A stretch of DNA of 64,000 nt, from positions 255,131,736 through 255,195,735 of the forward strand of contig OY294067.1 of the NCBI GenBank assembly GCA_958510875.1. Reading direction: 5' to 3'. The DNA is from Endomychus coccineus. Taxonomy: Eukaryota; Arthropoda; Insecta; Coleoptera; Endomychidae. Numbering within the stretch: the first letter of the stretch is position 1; every line of letters begins with the position of its first letter. The notes under the pieces are model-generated. The model had not been told where the DNA came from. It saw nothing but the letters and a program-made list of their open reading frames with translations, and made no database searches. Positions 57,936 through 64,000 of this stretch are shown in pieces. The translations under genes were made by a program, and so were the position numbers.

Positions 57936-59207
57936 CTTGATGCCGAATGCGATTTGCTCGTCAGCTTCGACGTTGAATCACTGTTTACCAATGTTCCCAT
58001 TCCAGACACCCTTTCCATAATTTCTCAATTGTTACCTGCCAAAAACATTTCAACGGACTTGCTACCGTTAATTGATTTTTGTCTATCCTCCACATATTTT
58101 CTATACGATGGCAAGTTCTACGAGCAATCCTCGGGAGCTGCCATGGGTTCCCCACTTTCCTTGATCATAGCTAATATCTTCATGGAAGCTTTTGAACGAG
58201 ATGCCATTGACTCATCTGTTCTCAAGCCGAAATGTTGGTTTAGATATGTCGACGATACTTTCGTTATTTGGCAACATGGTCGCGAAAAGCTTGTTCCCTT
58301 CCTCAATCATTTAAATTCATTACATCCCAATATCCGTTTCACCATGGAAGTCGAATCGCAAGGTTCACTCCCGTTCCTGCATGTATTGGTTAGTCGACAG
58401 ACTGATGGTACTTTAGGACATTCTGTGTATCGGAAACCCACCCATACCGATAGATACCTCAATGGTCTTTCCCACCACCACCCTGCCCAAAAGCAATCTG
58501 TCATAAACTCCCTGGTCCACAGAGCTGTCAACCTATCTCAGCCTCAATCCTCAAAATCAGAATTAAAACATCTATCATCTGCCTTATTATCCAACAATTT
58601 CTCCCATTACAACATTCAAAAAGCCATAAAGAAATACACTTCACCTAAAATTCCAAATCGACCTGAGCCAGAAACCCTCCCACCTGCTTTATCCACGGCC
58701 TATCTTCCATATATTCAAAATATAACAGATCGAATTTCCAAAATCCTCAAAAAACATAATATTTCTACCCGTTTTTCCACACTCCCAAAAGTATCTCAGT
58801 TTTACAAACCTATCAAAGATCCCCTTCCTCCTCTCCACTCAGAAGGTGTTTATAGTATTCCCTGTTCTTGCGGTGAAGTCTACATTGGTGAAACAGGTCG
58901 TACAGTAGCTACTCGTATGAAAGAACATGAGCGCTGTACAAGACTTCGTGACACCAGTAGATCTGCACTTGCGGAACACAAGTTTAACACAAATCATCAA
59001 ATCCTTTTTGAAGATATTAAAATCCTAGTCCGAGCCCCAAACTTCTATCAGCGAAAAATCCTTGAAGCTATAGAAATCCTAAAACATCCGAATAATCTAA
59101 ACCGTGACTCAGGATATTACCTTCCCAACATTTGGAAACCCATCCTCGAAAATTCAACTTCGCACATGATCGCACAACGGCAGGGTCAGGTGCCGGAACG
59201 AAGTTAA
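57936..59207 (+). CDS. Penelope-like RT (5'-truncated) and GIY-YIG endonuclease
   Basis: The frame is open from 57858 for 449 codons, but its first 26 or so come from the inverted tail. RT palm motif A is VSFDVESLFTNVPIP, motif B SSGAAMGSPLSLIIANIFME, motif C WFRYVDDTFVIW near 58240-58275, then LPFLHVLVSR and YRKPTHTDRYLN. The nuclease is VYSIPCSCGEVYIGETGRTV and ATRMKEHERC, then ALAEHKFNTNHQI, ending in DLNRDSGYYLPN-like sequence and QVPERS. The fingers domain before motif A is missing, so the protein cannot be active as it stands, although no stop or frameshift is seen. Confidence 0.88.
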   Translation, partial: LDAECDLLVSFDVESLFTNVPIPDTLSIISQLLPAKNISTDLLPLIDFCLSSTYFLYDGKFYEQSSGAAMGSPLSLIIANIFMEAFERDAIDSSVLKPKCWFRYVDDTFVIWQHGREKLVPFLNHLNSLHPNIRFTMEVESQGSLPFLHVLVSRQTDGTLGHSVYRKPTHTDRYLNGLSHHHPAQKQSVINSLVHRAVNLSQPQSSKSELKHLSSALLSNNFSHYNIQKAIKKYTSPKIPNRPEPETLPPALSTAYLPYIQNITDRISKILKKHNISTRFSTLPKVSQFYKPIKDPLPPLHSEGVYSIPCSCGEVYIGETGRTVATRMKEHERCTRLRDTSRSALAEHKFNTNHQILFEDIKILVRAPNFYQRKILEAIEILKHPNNLNRDSGYYLPNIWKPILENSTSHMIAQRQGQVPERS

Positions 59208-59271
59208 CCACCGGAACAATAAATACGGCTACAGAAACCAGTAGAACCAGTTTCAGTTCAAGCCTCAAGCC

Positions 59272-59314
59272 TGCCCTGAAGATGCCACCTGTAATGGTTG
59301 GCGAAACGTCGGCA
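59272..59314 (+). ncRNA. Hammerhead-like motif, Penelope-like family 2
   Basis: Stem I is TGCC (59272-59275) with GGCA (59311-59314). Then CTGAAGA (59276-59282), an extra T, stem II GCCACC with GGTTGGC (one bulge), GAAA (59303-59306), C, and the triplet GTC (59308-59310). Stem III would be ACGT with no loop, which could only form between two molecules, as proposed for minimal hammerheads that act as dimers. Confidence 0.55.
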
Positions 59315-60770
59315 TCGAGCTATTGTGACGCAGAATCCATCCGGAAGACAAGATTTTTTAAGTGCTTACGTGTGTTTCGGTTATAATGTGCCGAACAACC
59401 ATCAAGCTGGAACTACATGTTCCTTCTTGTTTCCAAGGAGACGTCTTCCAAGAATGATGGAAAAAAAAAACGTTGAAAAATTTCAAAAGCCGTTCTCCGC
59501 TAAGGGATTTATCAAAAAAATGTGGGCCTATTATTTTCTCTTTCACTATTCCACACCATATGTTCAAACTCCAGCAATTTTGATGTCCTACTTGCGGCCT
59601 CCAATATGGGTTTTGCTTCGGCAATAATGCATATTATGCAAATTTACACACCCTGCGTTACTGAAAATTGCGTCCATAATATAAGTGACAGAAAATTTAC
59701 ATTTTGCCGAATCATATTTAACAGCCAGTGACAATGGTTCAGTCTAATAACATGATCAGTATATTTTAATGCCTGATGTAGAACAATGTGATAGAGATGC
59801 ACATTATCATCTTGAATAAACTCGTGGACAATTGTTTTTCAGATTCCAAGGTCGTTGGAAATCTTTCTGGTGCTCAAGGTGGGATCGTACCACACGTAGG
59901 CCAAAACGTTAACAATATTTTCCTAGATGCGTGTTCTACGGATTCCTAGAGGTGCTTGAATGGAATGCACGTTGACAGTCTCCCATAATCACCTAGTCAA
60001 TCTTGAAAATACTTCTCGAGAAAAATGTCTTCTTTGTGGCAACTGCTAGAAGATTGTCGCGACGCAATTGCAGCATTCTCGAAACATTCAAAATAAATGC
60101 GGAACATATCATACGCTTCCGCGTTAGTAAAGGCATATTTCCGCCAAAAGAATGTAATCTGAGCCACAGTAGGACTAACACAACTAACTTTTGACAATTG
60201 TCAAATCCGTGATCTTCCTCCCTTAGCAGTTACCAAGGCTATGTGATTTGTTTTTCTCCCAAAGGTAGCTTGATCCGATTGAGGTACTCGAATTCTTAAC
60301 ATTTCCTCCTATAAATTGAGAACGGATGGGGATATCGCGATGTGGTCTTCACTGAAATTTGGCTCAGTTTATGATGGCGGAGAGTCCGTCAACAAAATAA
60401 TAACATTTCATTCAATTTTTTTCCAAAAATCTAAAAAAATTGTAATCGCTACAGATAACGCCCGCTAGTTAATTTGTTTTCAACTGATCAAACAAGATCA
60501 AATATATTCAAGTCGGTCGAATGATTCAGGAGATATTTAAATGAAAATATTGGAAAATGTTTCGGCTTCGCCCTCCCTTATTATGACAGATACAAAATAC
60601 GTGAATTTTATGTTTCTTCATCTATACCTCCTAGCAGTTGCATAGCGAACTTCAACATAGTTTCCAGCCATCTCTCCTACTCACTATATTTGTGAGGATT
60701 TTTTCCCAATTGTCTAGGCCTTACCATTGTCGAGATATAGCCACTCCGTAAACTTATCCGGACACTTTGT

Positions 60771-61058
60771 ATATTGTGGGTACTTCATGCTAGTTGTACA
60801 GCAAGTTTTATTCTTAGTGCATAACTTATATTTTATTCCGAAATAAAGGATATCGATTGTCATGGTGAGAAGTATCCAAAAAAAAAATGAATAAACTGCC
60901 AACATACACCCCAAGACATGTGATATACAATACTGGTTAAATAGGAATAACATGTCTACATCATTGATCTTGGTGAAAATGAGTAAGCGACAACTATACG
61001 TAGCAGATAATTATGTTACCTGACAAGAAAAATATGGCCATCGAAGTGGTTAGTCTAT
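60771..61058. other. No gene seen
   Basis: AT-rich spacer between the two DNA transposons, presumably intron. Confidence 0.4.
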
Positions 61059-61995
61059 CCTCTTACCAGTGGCGGCTCCTCGAAGGAGGCTAAGGAGGCT
61101 CAGCCTCCTCACCAATTTATCTTAATGATCATTCTCCATTTTGTTTCCTGTTTCTCTGAAAATTTTTAAAATTTTACAATTAATTCCCCGTTCTCAGTAG
61201 TTATTTTCAATCTGGCAACACTGCCCTGAGGCTAGACTCTCTATATATCTCAAACGCTGAGCATGTGTTGTTCAACGCAGTTGCCGTTTTTCCGAGCAGT
61301 CCGATCGCCAAATAGGCTGAACCAGCGAAAATGACAACACCCTCTGGAAGCTAGCCTGCGGCAGCCGCTCGCAATCTATGAAATGCGACACGTGCGTTCT
61401 GCCGACTGCTGAGCAGTGATGTCAGATTGGGCGCTTTTGCGCCAATTTGGCGATTTTTTAGGAAGATTTGCTCCATGTTCTTATTCAAAAGCGCAAGCCG
61501 CAATTTAGGCGATTTGTGTTTCTTTCGGAGACGTTTTTAAAATCTACAATCTATGTATGTTTCAACATTTTTGGAATGGATGTTTTAGTTGATTATATTG
61601 TAAGATTGTTTTCTAGGCAGTTCAGTGCTCTTGCAAATTTTTTCTTCTATGGTTCGTAACATTAAAATGAATCTTATTGGTTATACTTATGTGGTTTACA
61701 CAATTGCGCCTTGCGATTTTGTTGTTGGCGCTTTTGGGCTACATTTCGTGATTCAGTTTGCTCTTCTACTTTCCAATATCTGCCAACACTGCTGCAGAGT
61801 AGGTCAGTCAGTGCTTGTTTATGTGTTGTCACGCCACGCGAAGTAAGGTTAGATTGTTGTCTGTTGTAAATTCTAAATGAGTGTTAGTGAGTTAGTTGCT
61901 GCCTTTTAGAAAATCCATTCAGTGGATTAACATATGATAAAAGTGTTTTTTGAGTTATTAACAAAGAGTTCTTTGGTTATTAAACGTTGAAATGA

Positions 61996-62310
61996 GTGGT
62001 GATTAAGTTGCTAAAAAGATTAGTGATGACAGGTATGTTTCAAAATCGATCATTTGATACTGATAATTGTAAAAAATATTTATGGTTAAAGGGATCTGAG
62101 GTACACAATAAATTATATTACTGGTATTGCTTGCTATTTACATCTGATACAACTTCATGTTGGGGGCACTCGGGTTATGATGATTTGAAAAATTTAGCTC
62201 GTGGTATAGACAGACATGAAAAATCGCAGGAACATATTACATCGAGTATTAAGTTTAAATTAACCGGTAAACAAAACATTGTTAAAGGAGGAAAACATTT
62301 AATTTGGTAG
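61996..62310 (+). pseudogene. hAT transposase N-terminal part (TTF-type zinc finger)
   Basis: About 100 codons: FQNRSFDTDNCKKYLWLKGS, then YYWYCLLFTSDTTSCWGHSG and DDLKNLARGIDRHEKSQEHI. This is the Cys/His-rich TTF zinc finger that precedes the core in this hAT group. The frame runs to a stop just after the deletion junction near 62300. Confidence 0.75.
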
Positions 62311-62419
62311 ACAAGTAACTACATTATAAACACTTTTTTATGAAATTTTAGATACTATTAAAGGTCAAATTGAGATTCGATTTTCCGATTTACATGAATT
62401 GAAGTTTTTTATATAACTT

Positions 62420-62824
62420 AGTTCTAAAATATAAATTTTTTGATAAAATAGCACTGCACAATGAATTATGCGTTATATACTCGGAAAAAGATATTTTAGG
62501 CCAGTACGACATTCACGCCGATATGATAAAATATATGATAGACAATGATTTGGAACAAGTTTTACCTCAGTTTTATAAACTACTTTGTTTGACAGTCACC
62601 ATTCCTGTCACGTCGGCATCGGTGGAGAGATCATTTTCTACTCTCAAACGAATTACATGCCAAATACAATGGGCCAAAATCGTTTATACGATGTTAGTTT
62701 AATATCTATTGAAAAAGATTTAGTGAAACACTTAAAACAAAATGATACGTTCTTTGATAATATTATTGATCATTTTTCGCAAACTAAAGACCGTAGAATT
62801 CCGTTAATATATAAAAAAAGTTAA
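62420..62824 (+). pseudogene. hAT transposase C-terminal dimerisation domain, frameshifted
   Basis: The first frame reads DKIALHNELCVIYSEKDI, then LLCLTVTIPVTSASVERSFS and TLKRI. After a small indel near 62650 the conserved end continues in another frame as NTMGQNRLYDVSLISIEKDL. The SVERSFS block is diagnostic of the hAT C-terminal domain. Confidence 0.85.
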
Positions 62825-63111
62825 TAAAATTAATTTAAAAAAAAAACAAAATATGGAAAATTCCAAAAAAAAGAAAAAATATTAAAAATCCAAAAAAAAT
62901 GAAAGACAAAAAAAACAAAAAAATTTTTTGTCAAGAGAAACTCTATACCTCCACGTTGGTTCTTGCTGGGTAACAATTAATTTTGTCACTGAAGTAGCTG
63001 GTACGGTCGCTGTCTAAAGGTTAAAAGGCTGTGAATAGAGTATATTTTTACAAAAACGTTCTATGTCCAGCCTCCTCTCTCAAAAATTCACGAGCCGCCA
63101 CTGCCTCTTAC

Positions 63112-64000
63112 CATCATATGTTTAAGCCCATTCAACGAATATTAACGCTCATAACTGCACCTATGAATAGAATGCAATGTATAGAACATGTTTTCTAGAA
63201 TCCCAAAAAGCTTATCAGAATTAAGCATTATCTCGTCACCCATTTTGACGAAATAATGTTTAACTCTGATGAGAGTTGGATAGGGTTGTGGTGGGTCTCT
63301 CTTTCTGACGTCATAGAAAATTTGTTCTATACGTCGCAAGCTATTGATAGGTGCAAAGTTGAGCCTTGATATGCATTTTTTTCCTTTAAATAATTTTTTT
63401 TCAATGTATTAATTTCTAATTTTCTTAAACATTTTAATCCATTACATGAAAGTTACGAGCGCTACCTTTCTGGCGTTTAGTTTTTTGAAATTTGGGATGT
63501 AGATTATGCATCCCAAAATTATAAACACATATTTCATTATTATTAAGTTGTTACCATATGTGGAACTTTTTAAAATACCGTTTTACTAGTTTGAAACTTC
63601 CTGGCATATGGACATTCTTATACATTTTATGATGCGACACCATTCAATCTTCATTCATGCTATGACTTCAAAGGATATATGTGAACATATTTAGTATGTG
63701 ATTCGATATCATATTTTCAGCAAAAAACTTTATTCAATACACATTCCCATTTTCCACGGTGAACAAGTAATTCGCTATTTTCTATTTTTCTTATGAAAAT
63801 ATCACACATTGCACATCTATGCAATTGACTTCTTTCTACAATCAACAATGAATGTAGACAAAATAAAATCATTGCAAATGGGAGCGCAATAAATAAAATT
63901 CCATATGATATCACATTTATAGCCGAACGGTTATTATTTTAATTATTTTCAGGTCATAACATTTGGGTCACCAGTTATTTGATGAAGTCGTGAAAATCCA
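63112..64000. other. No gene seen at the right end
   Basis: AT-rich sequence. A splice-acceptor-like tttcag near 63947 is followed by gtcataacatttggg, but the translation does not fit the next expected aldehyde oxidase exon and meets a stop quickly. Confidence 0.45.

Larger units (their letters stand above)
57857..59358 (+). mobile_element. Penelope-like element (family 2), complete insertion with inverted 5' tail
   Basis: The insertion is bounded by a 13-base duplication. Its first 80 bases (57857-57935) are the reverse complement of its own 3' end (59309-59358: agctattgtgacgcagaat... and ggaagacaagatttt). It is therefore inverted tail, then 5'-truncated RT, GIY-YIG, and forward tail with a hammerhead-like core. 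Such inverted terminal pieces are known for Penelope-like copies. Confidence 0.88.
57551..60197 (-). pseudogene. Broken transposase interrupted by a Penelope-like element
   Basis: Minus strand pieces in order. 59997-60197: N-terminal helix-turn-helix of the DUF4817 type, YAFTNAEAYDMFRIYFECFE. Then GIRRTR-like linker (59935). 59372-59624: DDE core with KQNPYWRPQVGHQNCWSLN, IWCGIVKEKIIGPHFFDKSL and SGERLLKF. Beyond the insertion, 57551-57843: RSLDL block and the end RAEIEAAVFSTEIRLNKCIE, then KGGGYFEYL. Many stops are present. The fit of the two sides across the insertion shows that they were one gene. Confidence 0.72.
56726..60770 (-). mobile_element. Tc1/mariner-like transposon (DUF4817-type) with long TIRs, split by a Penelope-like insertion
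   Basis: The left arm (56726 to about 57363) and right arm (about 60225-60770) are inverted copies of each other: tttacggagtggcagtggct at 56741 versus agccactccgtaaacttatc at 60739, and gggggaggctaacgc near 57019 versus gcttcgccctccctta near 60565. A broken transposase lies on the minus strand between them. A Penelope-like element (57857-59358) is inserted in the transposase. The element lies in the presumed intron of AOX copy C. Confidence 0.78.
61067..63103 (+). mobile_element. Internally deleted hAT transposon with 8-base target duplication
   Basis: The ends are inverted (cagtggcggctc at 61067 and gagccgccactg ending at 63103) and the element is flanked by CCTCTTAC at 61059-61066 and 63104-63111. 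An 8-base duplication and these ends are the hAT signature. It keeps the 5' region, the N-terminal zinc-finger part and the C-terminal dimerisation part of the transposase but lacks the catalytic middle, so it is a non-autonomous deletion derivative of a TTF/ZMYM1-like hAT. Confidence 0.92.

Noticed and set aside
63947..64000. Possible next aldehyde oxidase exon after a splice-acceptor-like site
   Set aside because: Translation does not match the expected PRAQNAHA block and reaches a stop within a few codons.

Overview
The window looks like repeat-rich, AT-rich arthropod DNA, most probably insect. Spliced genes have GT-AG introns with short exons, the aldehyde oxidase paralogues read like insect AOX, and the mobile elements (Penelope-like, Ty3/Gypsy, BEL/Pao, several non-LTR clades, hAT, insect-type Tc1/mariner-like elements with long terminal repeats) are an insect mixture. 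I cannot name the species. A beetle is a guess from the style of the AOX cluster.

The only host genes I recognise are three aldehyde oxidase (molybdo-flavoenzyme) loci on the + strand. Copy A contributes only its last three exons (592-1350) and carries a 4-base deletion. Copy B contributes the molybdenum-domain half (exons from 16674 to 27787), with an in-frame TGA and a 1-base insertion. Copy C (51752-56409) is an open N-terminal half with both iron-sulphur clusters and most of the FAD domain; its first exon and its molybdenum domain are not seen. A and B are best read as pseudogenes and C as possibly functional.

The 3' end of A plus about 13 kb downstream (0.6-14.8 kb) is duplicated as the 3' end of B plus downstream (26.2-44.6 kb). 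This pair is useful because each unit supplies the empty site for insertions in the other. Unit 1 alone has a Ty3/Gypsy element (6116-11398). Unit 2 alone has a non-LTR element (about 28.11-31.97 kb), a 0.5 kb TIR element (33904-34430), a BEL/Pao scrap, a 1.2 kb foldback (38194-39423) and a short LINE (43062-43713).

Between and inside these lie nested transposons. A Tc1/mariner-like transposon at 22.2-26.2 kb is interrupted by a Penelope-like element. A large inverted repeat at 44.4-50.6 kb encloses a nearly full-length Penelope-like RT plus GIY-YIG gene (47.2-48.95 kb). A second such transposon (56.7-60.8 kb) is split by a Penelope-like insertion with a 13-base target duplication, and an internally deleted hAT sits at 61067-63103.

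The most interesting signal is RNA-level. Several Penelope-like families carry hammerhead-ribozyme-like cores (CTGANGA, hairpin, GAAAC, then NTH followed by a strand that pairs back to the bases before the core). The two best (49352-49393 and 47203-47245) have complete stems I, II and III. All share one extra unpaired U after the first core box.
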